DNA from: Azospirillum brasilense
GTDB lineage: Bacteria; Pseudomonadota; Alphaproteobacteria; Azospirillales; Azospirillaceae
Direction of reading: 5' to 3'
Assembly: GCF_007827795.1 (NCBI RefSeq)
Contig: NZ_VITI01000003.1
Location: 218,090-282,089, forward strand
Length of the DNA stretch: 64,000 nucleotides
Part shown: positions 54,379 through 63,278 of the stretch, in pieces
Layout of the letters: each line of letters opens with the position of its first letter
Numbering within the stretch: position 1 is the stretch's first letter
The notes under the pieces: generated by a model
Databases searched by the model: none
Seen by the model: the letters and a program-made list of their open reading frames with translations, nothing else
What the model was told of the DNA's origin: nothing
Translations under genes and position numbers: made by a program

Positions 54379-55181
54379 CCCAAATCCTTTGAAATCGCGT
54401 CGGCGACCGCCCGGACCATGGGTCCGAGCTCTGCCATCCGTTCGTCCGGCATGTAGGGCACGGCGCTCGCCACGCTGATGGCGGCGACGACCTGATTGCG
54501 GACGTCACGGATCGGCGCGCCGACGCAGCGGATGCCGATTTCGTTTTCTTCGAGGTCGAAGGACCAACCGCGGTCCACATAGGCGGCCAGCCGGGATTCG
54601 AACTCCGGCCAGGGCGCCAGCGGGGGCCGTTCCGGCGCCGCCGCGGTCAGGCGGAGCGCTTGGTCGTACAGCTCCGGCCAGCGCTCGCGCGGCAGGCCGA
54701 GGAGAAGCGCCTTGCCCAGCCCCGTGGAGGCCAGAGGCATGCGCAAACCGATGCGCGACCGCATCTCCAGCCCGCGCGTGTTCGGAATCTTGTCGAGGTA
54801 GAAGACCTCCGCCCCCTCGACGACGCCGAGATGGACGGTATCTCCGGTCTGGCGGGCCAGTTCCTCGATGTGCGGGCGGGCGATGGCGACCAGCGGGCGC
54901 TGCTCCAGCGCGCGCATGCCGAGCGCGATCAGCTTCGGCCCCAGCAGATAGCCCTTGTAGGGCACGTGATGCAGATAGCCGTCCTGGGTCAGGCTGTTGA
55001 GCATGCGGTGGGTGGTGCTTCGCGGCGTGCCCAGCCGGGCGGCGATGCCCTTCACGTCACCAATGCCCGCCGCCACGCATTCCAGGAGGGCGAGGCCGCG
55101 CATCAGCGTCTGGGTTCCGGACGCCTGCGGCTTCTCCGGCGACGCTTGTGCATCGAGCGGATTTGCTCCGATGCCGGCCAT
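54342..55181 (-). CDS. IclR-family transcriptional regulator of the sugar-acid operon
   Basis: 279 aa from ATG 55181, preceded by GGGAGGGAGGAT; longer in-frame starts overlap the predicted promoter. N-terminal winged helix (about 25-85; LMRGLALLECVAAGIGDVKG, TPRSTTHRMLNSLTQDGYLH) and C-terminal IclR effector domain (about 100-270; LASTGLGKALLLGL, GWSFDLEENEIGIRCVGAPI). It is the first gene of the operon, so probably autoregulating, with a dyad overlapping the predicted transcription start. Effector likely a sugar acid such as galactonate or KDGal (inference). Confidence 0.9.
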   Translation of the reverse strand: MAGIGANPLDAQASPEKPQASGTQTLMRGLALLECVAAGIGDVKGIAARLGTPRSTTHRMLNSLTQDGYLHHVPYKGYLLGPKLIALGMRALEQRPLVAIARPHIEELARQTGDTVHLGVVEGAEVFYLDKIPNTRGLEMRSRIGLRMPLASTGLGKALLLGLPRERWPELYDQALRLTAAAPERPPLAPWPEFESRLAAYVDRGWSFDLEENEIGIRCVGAPIRDVRNQVVAAISVASAVPYMPDERMAELGPMVRAVADAISKDLGWKRDERASGHR

Positions 55182-55205
55182 ATCCTCCCTCCCGCGTTGT
55201 TGTCC

Positions 55206-55220
55206 GATATCTGGCATATC
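55206..55220 (-). promoter_or_regulatory. Candidate IclR operator GATAT-N5-ATATC
   Basis: Perfect 5-base arms (55206-55210 and 55216-55220) with CTGGC between. Lying at the predicted start of transcription for the operon, just downstream of the -10 element, it is positioned for repression by the first gene product. Confidence 0.45.
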
Positions 55221-55230
55221 AGTTTCCACC

Positions 55231-55259
55231 ACTTTATGAAGGTGTACGTAGTGTGTCAA
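55231..55259 (-). promoter_or_regulatory. Sigma-70-type promoter of the iclR-dgoKA-tct operon
   Basis: On the minus strand TTGACA (55259-55254) is followed by a 17-base spacer and TAAAGT (55236-55231). The perfect -35, ideal spacing and 4-of-6 -10 make this the best promoter match I saw in the window; transcription would begin near 55224, 43 bases before the IclR start. Confidence 0.65.
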
Positions 55260-55273
55260 ATAAATAAATCATC

Positions 55274-55289
55274 GTCCATATAGTGGGAC
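55274..55289 (-). promoter_or_regulatory. Imperfect dyad GTCC-N8-GGAC upstream of the operon promoter
   Basis: Arms GTCC (55274-55277) and GGAC (55286-55289) around ATATAGTG, about 15 bases upstream of the -35. Its form loosely recalls IclR-family sites (TCCA...TGGA). It could be a second IclR-binding site. Confidence 0.3.
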
Positions 55290-55333
55290 ATTTTCGGTGC
55301 AGAACAGCCTTGCCCTGACGCCTGGGCGGCCGT

Positions 55334-55362
55334 CTTGATCGCGGCGTTACCCCTGCCCATCT
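55334..55362 (+). promoter_or_regulatory. Sigma-32 heat-shock promoter of clpB
   Basis: CTTGATC (55334-55340), a 14-base spacer, then GCCCATCT (55355-55362) closely matches the RpoH consensus CTTGAAA-N13/14-CCCCATNT. It lies about 100 bases before clpB, a classic heat-shock gene. Confidence 0.65.
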
Positions 55363-55461
55363 GTTTCCTTGAGGCGACCGGGGCCGCGCATGGTGCGGGC
55401 CACACAGGCCGTCTTCCCGCGCCTTTGCAAAGGGCGGGAACCATAACGAACGGAGTGCCTG

Positions 55462-58128
55462 ATGGACTTCGGTCTGTTCACCGACCGCGCGCGCGGCGTC
55501 ATCCAGGCCGCGCAACTGGCGGCTCTCGCCGGACGCCACCAACAGCTCGTCCCCGAACATCTGATGAAGGCTTTGGTCGAGGATGCCGACGGCGTACCCG
55601 CCAAGCTGATCCGCGATGCCGGCGGCGACCCCGAGCTTTTGAAGACCGCCGCCGAGGAAACCCTGAACCGCCAGACCCGCGTGGATGGCGAAGGGCCGCA
55701 CCCGATCTTCATGTCCCCGGCGCTTGCCGGCGTGCTTCAGAACGCCGTCGAAACGGCGCGTGGGGCCGGTGACAAGTTCGTCTCTCCCGAACGGCTTCTC
55801 GAATCGCTGGCCGCGCAGGGCGGCAGCACCCGCGCTCTATTCCACCGCGCCGGTGTCGATCCCGCGGTGCTGGTCGAGGGTGTCGAGTCGTTGAGCAGGA
55901 ACCGCCCCGCCGACCGGCAGGAGGATTCGCAGATGGGCGAGGCGCTCGCCAAATACGCCCGCGACCTGACGGAAGAGGCGCGGCAGGGCCGTCTCGACCC
56001 GGTGATCGGGCGCGACGACGAGATCCGGCGGACCATCCAGGTACTGGCCCGGCGCACCAAGAACAACCCCGTCCTTATCGGCGAACCCGGCGTGGGCAAG
56101 ACCGCCGTGGTGGAGGGTCTGGCCCAGCGGCTGGCCTCCGGCGACGTGCCGGAGGGGCTGAAGGACCGGCGCGTTCTCGCGCTCGACCTCACCGCCCTGC
56201 TGGCCGGAGCCAAGTTCCGCGGCGACTTCGAGGAGCGGCTGAAGGCCGTCCTGTCGGAGGTTCAGCAGGCGGCGGGCCGCATCATCCTGTTCATCGACGA
56301 GCTGCACTCGCTGATCGGCGCCGGCCGCACGGACGGCGCGATGGACGCCGCCAACATGCTGAAGCCCGCGCTGGCGCGCGGCGAGCTGCGCTGCGTCGGC
56401 GCCACCACGCCGGACGAGTACCGCAAATACATCGAGAAGGACGCGGCGCTCGCCCGCCGCTTCCAGCCGGTGAACGTCGATGAGCCGTCCGACGAGGACG
56501 CCGTGTCGATCCTGCGCGGCATCAAAGGCAAGTACGAGGTGCACCACGGCGTGCGCATCGCCGACGCGGCGGTGGTCGCGGCGGTGCAGCTCTCCGCCCG
56601 CTACATCGCGGACCGCCGCCTGCCCGACAAGGCCATCGACCTCGTGGACGAGGCGGCCAGCCGCCTGCGCATGGCCATCGACAGCAAGCCGGAGGCGCTG
56701 GACGCCGTCGGCCGCCGCGTCGCCCAGCTGAAGATCGAGCGCGAGGCCCTGAAGGCGGAGCCGGACGTCGCATCCCAGGAACGGCTGCACAAGCTGGAGG
56801 CCGAACTGGCGGTGGACGAGGCGAAGCTGACCGCCATGGAAGAGGAATGGCGCGTCGGCCAGTCCCGCCGCACCGAGGGACGCCGCCTGAAGGAGGAGCT
56901 GGACCAGGCCCGCACCAAGCTGGAGCACGCGCAGCGCGACGGCGACTGGGCGAAGGCCGGCGAGCTGGCCTACGGCGTCGTTCCCGATCTGGAGAAGCGT
57001 CTGGCCGAGGCCGAATCCCGCGCCAACGCGGAGCGGGAGGAGGTCACGGCGAAGGACATCGCCGCCGTGGTCACCCGCTGGACCGGCATCCCGGTGGACC
57101 GCATGCTGGACAGCGAGCGGCAGCGGCTGAAGGGCATGGAGGACCGGCTGGCCGAGCGCGTCGTCGGTCAGGCGGAGGCGGTGCGCGCCGTGTCAAAGGC
57201 GGTGCGCCGGGCGCGGGCCGGTCTGAAGGACCCGAACCGCCCGACCGGCTCCTTCCTGTTCCTCGGCCCGACCGGCGTCGGCAAGACGGAGCTGGCCAAG
57301 GCCCTGGCCGCCTTCCTGTTCGACGACGAGACCGCGGTCACCCGCGTCGACATGTCGGAGTATATGGAGAAACACTCCGTCGCCCGCATGATCGGCTCGC
57401 CTCCGGGCTATGTCGGGTATGACGACGGTGGCACGCTGGCCGAGAAGATCCGGCGCCGGCCCTATCAGGTCGTCCTGCTGGACGAGGTGGAGAAGGCCCA
57501 CCCGGACGTGCTGAACGTGCTGCTCCAGGCGCTCGACGACGGGCGGCTGACCGATGGGCAGGGCCGCACGGCGGACTTCCGCCACGCGATCCTGATCATG
57601 ACGTCGAACCTGGGGGCGGACGCCCTGACGGCGCTCGGCGAGGACGACAGCCTGGAGGGCGCTCGGGTCGAGGTGATGGACGCGGTGCGCCGCGCCTTCC
57701 GGCCGGAGTTCCTGAACCGGCTGGACGACGTTCTGATCTTCCGCCGGCTGGGGCGCGAGCAGATGGCCCACATCGTGGACATCCAGCTTGCCCGCGTCGC
57801 CGACCGTCTGGCGGAGCGCGGCCTGTCGCTGACCGCCGACGACGCAGCCCGCGCCCGGCTGGCCGACCTCGGCTGGGACCCGGCCTTCGGCGCCCGTCCG
57901 CTGAAGCGGGCGGTGCAGAATCTGGTGGAGGACCCCATCGCCGAACGTCTGCTGGACGGCGAGGTGGACGAGCGCTCGACCCTGCACCTGTCGGCGCGGG
58001 ACGGCCGCCTGACCCTGGATGGCGTTCCCGTCGAGGAGGATCGCACCACCGGCTTCAAGGCTCCGGAACGTCCGCCGCTGGGCTTCGCCCTGACGGGCGG
58101 CGGCGGACGCAGCGCCGCGGTCCACTGA
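55462..58128 (+). CDS. clpB: ATP-dependent disaggregase ClpB
   Basis: 888 aa. Clp N-domain (1-145); AAA+ 1 with Walker A GEPGVGKT and Walker [16 protein letters not shown]; ClpB-specific coiled-coil M domain (about 410-520; [20 protein letters not shown]); AAA+ 2 with [34 protein letters not shown] and [17 protein letters not shown]-terminal D2-small domain. No ClpX-type P-loop (IGF/L) for ClpP docking is apparent, as expected for ClpB. It rescues aggregated proteins with DnaK. Start has GGAG 6 bases upstream; a sigma-32-like promoter precedes it. The roughly 25-residue Gly/Pro tail is slightly longer than in E. coli. Confidence 0.96.
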   Translation: MDFGLFTDRARGVIQAAQLAALAGRHQQLVPEHLMKALVEDADGVPAKLIRDAGGDPELLKTAAEETLNRQTRVDGEGPHPIFMSPALAGVLQNAVETARGAGDKFVSPERLLESLAAQGGSTRALFHRAGVDPAVLVEGVESLSRNRPADRQEDSQMGEALAKYARDLTEEARQGRLDPVIGRDDEIRRTIQVLARRTKNNPVLIGEPGVGKTAVVEGLAQRLASGDVPEGLKDRRVLALDLTALLAGAKFRGDFEERLKAVLSEVQQAAGRIILFIDELHSLIGAGRTDGAMDAANMLKPALARGELRCVGATTPDEYRKYIEKDAALARRFQPVNVDEPSDEDAVSILRGIKGKYEVHHGVRIADAAVVAAVQLSARYIADRRLPDKAIDLVDEAASRLRMAIDSKPEALDAVGRRVAQLKIEREALKAEPDVASQERLHKLEAELAVDEAKLTAMEEEWRVGQSRRTEGRRLKEELDQARTKLEHAQRDGDWAKAGELAYGVVPDLEKRLAEAESRANAEREEVTAKDIAAVVTRWTGIPVDRMLDSERQRLKGMEDRLAERVVGQAEAVRAVSKAVRRARAGLKDPNRPTGSFLFLGPTGVGKTELAKALAAFLFDDETAVTRVDMSEYMEKHSVARMIGSPPGYVGYDDGGTLAEKIRRRPYQVVLLDEVEKAHPDVLNVLLQALDDGRLTDGQGRTADFRHAILIMTSNLGADALTALGEDDSLEGARVEVMDAVRRAFRPEFLNRLDDVLIFRRLGREQMAHIVDIQLARVADRLAERGLSLTADDAARARLADLGWDPAFGARPLKRAVQNLVEDPIAERLLDGEVDERSTLHLSARDGRLTLDGVPVEEDRTTGFKAPERPPLGFALTGGGGRSAAVH

Positions 58129-58153
58129 CCGGCAGCGCCGGTCCCCTCCCCGG

Positions 58154-58179
58154 CCCTCCCCCGCGAACGCAGGGGAGGG
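58154..58179. repeat. REP-like GC palindrome, copy 1
   Basis: CCCTCCCC (58154-58161) pairs with GGGGAGGG (58172-58179) around a 10-base loop, directly between convergent clpB and the amidase. Read on the opposite strand it differs from 61150-61175 by a single base in 26. It probably terminates both genes. Confidence 0.7.
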
Positions 58180-59592
58180 TTAGGGAGAGGGCCAGCGGTG
58201 GCGGAACTCCAACTCCCGCTCCAGGAAGCGGGCGCAGCGCAGCAGCCGGTCCTCCTCATAGGGGCGGGCGATCAGTTGCAGGCCGATGGGCAGTCCGTCG
58301 GCCGTCCAGCCGCAGGGGATCGACAGGCAGGGGAAGCCGATCAGCGACACCGTGTAGGTGATCGCCAGATAGTCGATGATGGTGGACAGCCGGAAGCCGT
58401 TGATCTCCGTCACGTCGCCCTGGGCGTTGGGGAAGGGCGGCACGCTGGCGCTCAGCGTCATCAGGATGTCGTGGTCGCGGAAGAAGGCGGCGAAGCGGCG
58501 GTACAAAGCGCTGCGCTGGGCCTCCGCCCGCAGATAGTCGGCGGCGCTCAGCCCCTTGCCCCGCGCGATGTTCCAGGCGACCGACGGGCTCAGCCGGTCG
58601 CCGTCCTGCTCCAGCGTCCGGCCGTAGGTGTGGAAGATGTGCGCGGCGCGCAGCGTGCCGAAGGCGGCGCCGGCCTCCCGGCAGTCGGGCGTGGCCTCCA
58701 CGAAGTCCCCGAAGCGGCCCTCCAGCCCGCGCATCACCGCCTCGAACCGCTCGGCCAACCCAAGGTCGATCAGGGCGGAGCCGAGGTCCGTGCTCCAGGC
58801 CACCCGCAGCGACATCGGGTCGAGCGCATCGAGGTCCGGCACCGTCCATTCCGGCACGGGAAGGGAGGTCGGGTCGCGCGGGTCCGGCCCGCTGACCGCG
58901 GCCAGAGCCAGCGCGGCGTCGGCCACGTCGCGGGCGAGGAAGCCCTGCGTCGCCAGCCCGTCCCAGGCCAGCGCGCGGCCCGGGCTGGGGATGCGTCCCG
59001 GCGTCGGGCGCAGCCCCACCACCCCGCAGAAGCTGGCCGGCGTGCGCACCGAACCGCCGAAGTCGGTCCCCTGGGCCAGCGGCACCAGCCCGGCCGCCAC
59101 CGCCGCGGCGCTCCCGCCGCTCGACCCGCCGCTGGTCTTGTCGAGGTCGTAGGGGTTGGCGGTCGGCCCGCACAGCTCGTTGCCGGTGATGGCGCCGAAG
59201 CCGAACTCCGGCGTGTTGGTCTTGCCCACGACGATGGCGCCCGCCGCCTTCAGCCGGGCGACGCTGAGGTCGTCGGTGTCGGGGATCAGGTCGGCGTAGA
59301 GGGTGGAGCCGTAGGTGGTGCGCAGCCCCGCCGTCAACGTCAGGTCCTTGATGCCCACCGGCACGCCATGCAGCGGGCCGAGCGGCGCCCCGGCATCGAC
59401 CCGCCGGTCGGCCGCCTCGGCGGCGGCGAGCGCGACGTCGGGAGCGACGGTGATGAAGGACTTCAGCCGGCCGTCCAGCGCCGCGATGCGCTCCAGGCTC
59501 GCCGCCACGAGGTCGCGCGCCCGGAAGCGGCGGTTGCGCACGCCCGCCGCCATCTCGGCGGCGCTGAGGCGGAACAGGTCGGGTGTGCTCAC
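58180..59592 (-). CDS. Amidase (amidase-signature family)
   Basis: 470 aa from GTG 59592, with GGAGA 8 bases upstream. The amidase signature and Ser-cisSer-Lys triad are visible: VGIKDLTLTAG (Lys about 82), TSGGSSGGSAAAVAAGLVPL (cis-Ser about 157) and GTDFGGSVRTPASFCGVVGL (nucleophile Ser about 181). The family includes GatA and AtzF-type hydrolases; the absence of gatB/C and the catabolic context favour a small-amide hydrolase, perhaps for an N-carbamoyl or amide intermediate of the hydantoin/pyrimidine cluster. Specificity is not deducible. Confidence 0.88.
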   Translation of the reverse strand: MSTPDLFRLSAAEMAAGVRNRRFRARDLVAASLERIAALDGRLKSFITVAPDVALAAAEAADRRVDAGAPLGPLHGVPVGIKDLTLTAGLRTTYGSTLYADLIPDTDDLSVARLKAAGAIVVGKTNTPEFGFGAITGNELCGPTANPYDLDKTSGGSSGGSAAAVAAGLVPLAQGTDFGGSVRTPASFCGVVGLRPTPGRIPSPGRALAWDGLATQGFLARDVADAALALAAVSGPDPRDPTSLPVPEWTVPDLDALDPMSLRVAWSTDLGSALIDLGLAERFEAVMRGLEGRFGDFVEATPDCREAGAAFGTLRAAHIFHTYGRTLEQDGDRLSPSVAWNIARGKGLSAADYLRAEAQRSALYRRFAAFFRDHDILMTLSASVPPFPNAQGDVTEINGFRLSTIIDYLAITYTVSLIGFPCLSIPCGWTADGLPIGLQLIARPYEEDRLLRCARFLERELEFRHRWPSP

Positions 59593-59638
59593 GGGCAAGG
59601 TCTCCGGTTGCGGCGGGCGGAGTTTAGAACAGCAGGGT

Positions 59639-61075
59639 TTAGAACGGCAGGACCGGGGCGGGCGAGCCCTTGGGGCGCGCCGGGGCGGGCAGACCGCAGG
59701 GCAGGAACTCGCCGCGGCCCGGCTCGGCCAGCAAGGCGCCGTCGCGGCAGATCACGTCGCCGCGGGACAGCGTGACGACCGGCCAGCCGGTGACCTCGAT
59801 CCCCTCATAGGGCGTGTAGTCCACATTGTGGTGCAGGATGCCGTTTGTGATGGTGACCTTGCGCGACGGGTCCCACAGGGCGATGTCGGCGTCCGCCCCC
59901 ACGGCGATGGTGCCCTTGCGCGGGTGCAGGCCGTACATGCGGGCGGGGTTGGCGGCGGTCAGCTCGACGAACCTGGTCAGCTCCATCCGGCCCTTCATCA
60001 CGCCCTCGGAGAACAGCAGCGGCAGCCGCGTCTCGACGCCGGGGATGCCGTTGGGGACGCAACGGAAGGGCGCCTGCTCGCCATGAACCTTCTTGCCGCT
60101 CGGCCCGTCGAAGCGGAAGGGCGCATGGTCGGAGGAGAAGATTTGGAAGGCGCCGCCGGTCAGCCCGTCCCAGATCACCTTCTGGTTCGCGGCGTCGCGC
60201 GGCGGCGGCGAGCAGACGCACTTGGCACCCTCGAACCCGTCTCCGCCCAGGTCGTCGGCAGTCAGGAACAGGTACTGCGGGCAGGTCTCGGCGTAGATGC
60301 GCAGGCCGCGTCCCTGCGCCCAGCGGATCTGCTCGACCGCGTCGGCGCCGGAGACGTGGACGATCAGGATGGGCACGTCCACCAGCTCCGCCAGGGAGAT
60401 GGCGCGGTGGGTGGCCTCGCGCTCCGCCACGCGGGGGCGGGAGACGCCGTGGAAGTAAGGGGCGGTCTGGCCGGCGCGCTCCAGCTTCTCGGTCAGCCAG
60501 GCGATGCAGTCGGCGTTCTCCGCGTGCATCATGACCATGGCGCCCTCGGAGCGGGCGATGTCCAGCACCTCCAGGATCTGGCGGTCGTTCAGCTTCAGCG
60601 CGTCGTAGGTCATGTAGATCTTGAAGGACGTGTAGCCCTCGCGGATCAGCGCCGGAAGCTCCTGGCCCAGCACCTGCTCGGTGGGGTCGGTGACGATGAG
60701 GTGGAAGGCGTAGTCGATCAGTGGCTTGCCGGCGGCACGGCGGTGATAGTCGTCCACCGCGGCGCGCAGCGTCTTCCCCTTCTCCTGGCAGGCGAAGGGC
60801 AGCACGGTCGTGGTGCCGCCGAAGGCCGCGGAGCGGGTGCCGGTCAGGAAATCGTCGGCCATGACCGACTCGTCGCCGGTCGGCTGGTCGAAATGGACAT
60901 GCCCATCCACCCCGCCCGGCAGGACGAGCAGGCCGGCGGCGTCGATCTCCTCCCGCCCGGCGGCCAGCCCGTCGCCCAGCGCGGCGATCCGCCCGCCGCG
61001 CACGCCGACGTCGGCCTTGAACACGTCCGACGCGGTCGCGACCGTGCCGTTGCGGATGACCAGATCGAAGTTCAT
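59639..61075 (-). CDS. hydA: Dihydropyrimidinase / D-hydantoinase
   Basis: 478 aa from ATG 61075 (GGGAG 8 bases upstream; ATG 61090 is an alternative). Cyclic amidohydrolase: metal motif GGVDGHVHFDQP, FLTGTRSAAFGGTTTVLPFA, carboxylated-Lys segment TSFKIYMTYDALKL, MMHAENAD, ILIVHVSGADAVEQI, ETCPQYLFL, and IFSSDHAPFRFDG with the catalytic Asp. It opens dihydrouracil, dihydrothymine or hydantoin rings to N-carbamoyl amino acids. It lies between an amidase and an Asp/Glu racemase-family gene, so hydantoin or pyrimidine catabolism is the likely theme. Confidence 0.93.
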   Translation of the reverse strand: MNFDLVIRNGTVATASDVFKADVGVRGGRIAALGDGLAAGREEIDAAGLLVLPGGVDGHVHFDQPTGDESVMADDFLTGTRSAAFGGTTTVLPFACQEKGKTLRAAVDDYHRRAAGKPLIDYAFHLIVTDPTEQVLGQELPALIREGYTSFKIYMTYDALKLNDRQILEVLDIARSEGAMVMMHAENADCIAWLTEKLERAGQTAPYFHGVSRPRVAEREATHRAISLAELVDVPILIVHVSGADAVEQIRWAQGRGLRIYAETCPQYLFLTADDLGGDGFEGAKCVCSPPPRDAANQKVIWDGLTGGAFQIFSSDHAPFRFDGPSGKKVHGEQAPFRCVPNGIPGVETRLPLLFSEGVMKGRMELTRFVELTAANPARMYGLHPRKGTIAVGADADIALWDPSRKVTITNGILHHNVDYTPYEGIEVTGWPVVTLSRGDVICRDGALLAEPGRGEFLPCGLPAPARPKGSPAPVLPF

Positions 61076-61100
61076 CGTCGTTTCTCCCATCGTGACGCAC

Positions 61101-61190
61101 TTGCCCCCACCCCGGCCCTCCCCCGCTGGGCGGGAGAGGGAGTTTGGTCCCCTCCCCTGCGTTAGCGGGGGAGGGTTAGGGTGGGGGCAA
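61101..61190. repeat. Large REP/BIME-like inverted repeat, including copy 2 of the clpB-side palindrome
   Basis: The outer arms 61101-61127 and 61164-61190 are inverted copies (24 of 27; TTGCCCCCACC... and its complement). Inside the right half, CCCTCCCCTGCG-TTA-GCGGGGGAGGG-type core at 61150-61175 nearly equals the complement of 58154-58179. It sits between the racemase-family gene and hydA on the minus strand, suggesting intra-operon RNA processing or attenuation. Confidence 0.75.
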
Positions 61191-61197
61191 TCCCCCC

Positions 61198-61935
61198 TCA
61201 GCCATGCAGTTCGCGGAACAGGCTGCCCCAGCCCTCGACGCGGCGGGTGTCCACGCCGGTCATGCGCAGCGCCTTCCACACCACCGTGGACACCGTGTCA
61301 TAGACGGGGATGCCCAACGCCTTCTCCATGCGCTCGGCCACCGGGGCGCCGCGCATGTTGGTGCAGATGATGGCGATGGCTTCCGGCTTCGCCTCCGCGA
61401 CCTCCATACACATCCGCTCGATGGTCTCCTCGGTGACCTCGGAGAAGGAGAAGTTGCCGCGGTCGTTGAGGTGCCGCTCCGCCACCACCTCGAAGCCGGC
61501 GGCGTTGTAATTGGCGACCATCTTCTCCTGGATCTCGTCCAGATAGGGGCTGACGATGGCGAAGCGCTTGCGCCCGGTCGTCTCCAAAATCTCGTTGAGC
61601 GCGAGCATGGAGGTGCAGGCGGGAATGCCCGTCTCCGCTTCGATGGAGGCGCAGAGCTTCTCGTCCGCCGCGAAGCCCAGCCAGCCGGCCGAGGTGCCGT
61701 TCCAGCCGATCACGTTCAGCCGGGCGTCGGCCAACAGCCGGGCGGCGTCCAGGAAGGGCGCGTCGGTGAACTGGTCCAGCGCCGCGGCGCGCAGGGAGAT
61801 CTCCTTCACCGTGAAGCGCCCGAAATGGGCGGTCACCTCCGGCAGGCCGCTCAGCATCGCGGAGGTGACGGGCTCCAGCACCGTGTTGGAGGACGGGGTC
61901 AGCATGCCCAGAAGGACGCGGTTGCTCATATCCAT
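61198..61935 (-). CDS. Asp/Glu racemase superfamily protein (maleate isomerase/arylmalonate decarboxylase-like)
   Basis: 245 aa from ATG 61935 (ATG 61929 is the alternative). Pattern of the maleate cis-trans isomerase/AMDase group: VLLGMLTPSSNTVLEPVTSA, FTVKEISLRA and AIVSPYLDEIQEKMVANYNA. The second catalytic Cys is present (IICTNMRG, Cys191), but the first-Cys segment reads GWNGTSAG (77-84), with no Cys. One-cysteine members include arylmalonate decarboxylase, so racemase or isomerase chemistry is uncertain. It is 11 bases from the upstream amidohydrolase stop and cotranscribed with hydA. Confidence 0.8.
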   Translation of the reverse strand: MDMSNRVLLGMLTPSSNTVLEPVTSAMLSGLPEVTAHFGRFTVKEISLRAAALDQFTDAPFLDAARLLADARLNVIGWNGTSAGWLGFAADEKLCASIEAETGIPACTSMLALNEILETTGRKRFAIVSPYLDEIQEKMVANYNAAGFEVVAERHLNDRGNFSFSEVTEETIERMCMEVAEAKPEAIAIICTNMRGAPVAERMEKALGIPVYDTVSTVVWKALRMTGVDTRRVEGWGSLFRELHG

Positions 61936-61946
61936 GGTTCTTTCGG

Positions 61947-63278
61947 TCAGGCGCGCGCCCACAGCGCGCGGGCGGCCTTGTCGGCCTCGGTGCAGATGTC
62001 GTTCAGGTCGGCGCGGACGGGGCGCCCGTCCTCGACCAGCGTTTCGCCGTCCACCAGCACCATCTCCACGTCGCGCCCCTGCGCGGTGTGGACGAGCGTG
62101 CCGAGCGGGTTGATCAGCGGGCGCAGATGCGGGCGGCGGGTGTCGAAGACGACGAGGTCGGCCTTCTTGCCCACGGCCAGCGTGCCGATCTCGTCGGCCA
62201 TGCCGACCGCCCGCGCGCCGCCCAGCGTCGCCATGCGGAAGACGTCGGCGGGCTGCCAGGCAGCGGTGACTCCTCCCTGCTGGATGCGCGCGGTGGCGAG
62301 CGCCCAGCGCATCGCCTCGACCATGTCGCCATGCTGGGTGTCGGTGCACAGCGCCAGATTGACGCCCGCCTCCTTCAGCTTCGGCGTCGGGGCCAGCCGG
62401 CCCGAGGCGGCGTTGCACTTCGGCACATGGACCGCGTGCGCCCCGGCGCGGGCGAGGCGGGCGATGTCGGCGTCCTCGACATAGAGGCAGTGGGTGGCGA
62501 GCAGCCGGTCGTTCATCAGCCCGCATTCGTCCAGCAGTTCCGCCGGGGTCAGGCCGGTGGACGCCTTCACCCGCTCCACCTCCACCCGGCTCTGCGCCAG
62601 ATGGGTGTTGACGCGCATGGAGCGGGTCGCGGCCTCCTCGGCGAGGGTGCGCAGGAAGGCGGGGGAGCAGGTGTCCGGCGCGTGGGCGGCCATCTGCACG
62701 CGGATGCGCCCGTCGTTGGCGCCGTTCCAGCGGTCGTGCAGGTCCAGCGTCCGCAGCAGCAGGTCACTGCCGATGGCCGGGTCGAAGCGCCATTCGCCCT
62801 GGGCCACTCGGGCGAAATCCACGTCGTGGACGCGCCAGCTCGCATGGACGCGCAGGCCGAGGTCGGCGATGGCGTCGAGCGTCGCGTCGGCGTGGACGAA
62901 ATGGTCGCAGATCAACGTGGAGCCGGAGAGCAGGGCCTCCACCGCGCCCAGCCGGGCCAGCGCGCGGGCTTCCTCCGGCGTGGCGTCGGTGCCCTTGGGC
63001 ACGCCCGGGGTGTAGGAGGGGGCGAAGCCGAGATCGGCGGCCACGCCACGCACCATCACCAGGACGGCGTGCAGGTGGGCGTTGACGAAGCCCGGCGTCA
63101 CCACCCGCCCTGGCAGGCGCCGGACCTCGGCGGCGGCGGGCAGCCCCTCCACTTCCGGGGCGAGATGGACGATGCGCCCGTCGCGGATGCCGATGGCGGC
63201 GTCCTCGACGACGCTGCCGACCGCCTCTCCGGTCAGGGCGGTGACGCCGGTCAGCAGCAGGTCGAGCCGGCCGGTCAC
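61947..63278 (-). CDS. Amidohydrolase, TrzA/cytosine-deaminase-like
   Basis: 443 aa from GTG 63278. Metal-dependent hydrolase with VTPGFVNAHLHAVL (HxH), MAAHAPDTCSP (metal His), LLATHCLYVEDADIARLA (metal His) and LALCTDTQHGDMVEAMRWAL (metal Asp), then a C-terminal DLVVFDTRRPH barrel strand. It belongs to the ATZ/TRZ group of aminohydrolases that deaminate or dechlorinate N-heterocycles (e.g. S-adenosylhomocysteine, melamine, guanine analogues). The start overlaps the ABC ATPase stop (GTGA), so the products form one system. Substrate unknown, but a nitrogen heterocycle entering the hydantoinase pathway would fit. Confidence 0.88.
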   Translation of the reverse strand: MTGRLDLLLTGVTALTGEAVGSVVEDAAIGIRDGRIVHLAPEVEGLPAAAEVRRLPGRVVTPGFVNAHLHAVLVMVRGVAADLGFAPSYTPGVPKGTDATPEEARALARLGAVEALLSGSTLICDHFVHADATLDAIADLGLRVHASWRVHDVDFARVAQGEWRFDPAIGSDLLLRTLDLHDRWNGANDGRIRVQMAAHAPDTCSPAFLRTLAEEAATRSMRVNTHLAQSRVEVERVKASTGLTPAELLDECGLMNDRLLATHCLYVEDADIARLARAGAHAVHVPKCNAASGRLAPTPKLKEAGVNLALCTDTQHGDMVEAMRWALATARIQQGGVTAAWQPADVFRMATLGGARAVGMADEIGTLAVGKKADLVVFDTRRPHLRPLINPLGTLVHTAQGRDVEMVLVDGETLVEDGRPVRADLNDICTEADKAARALWARA

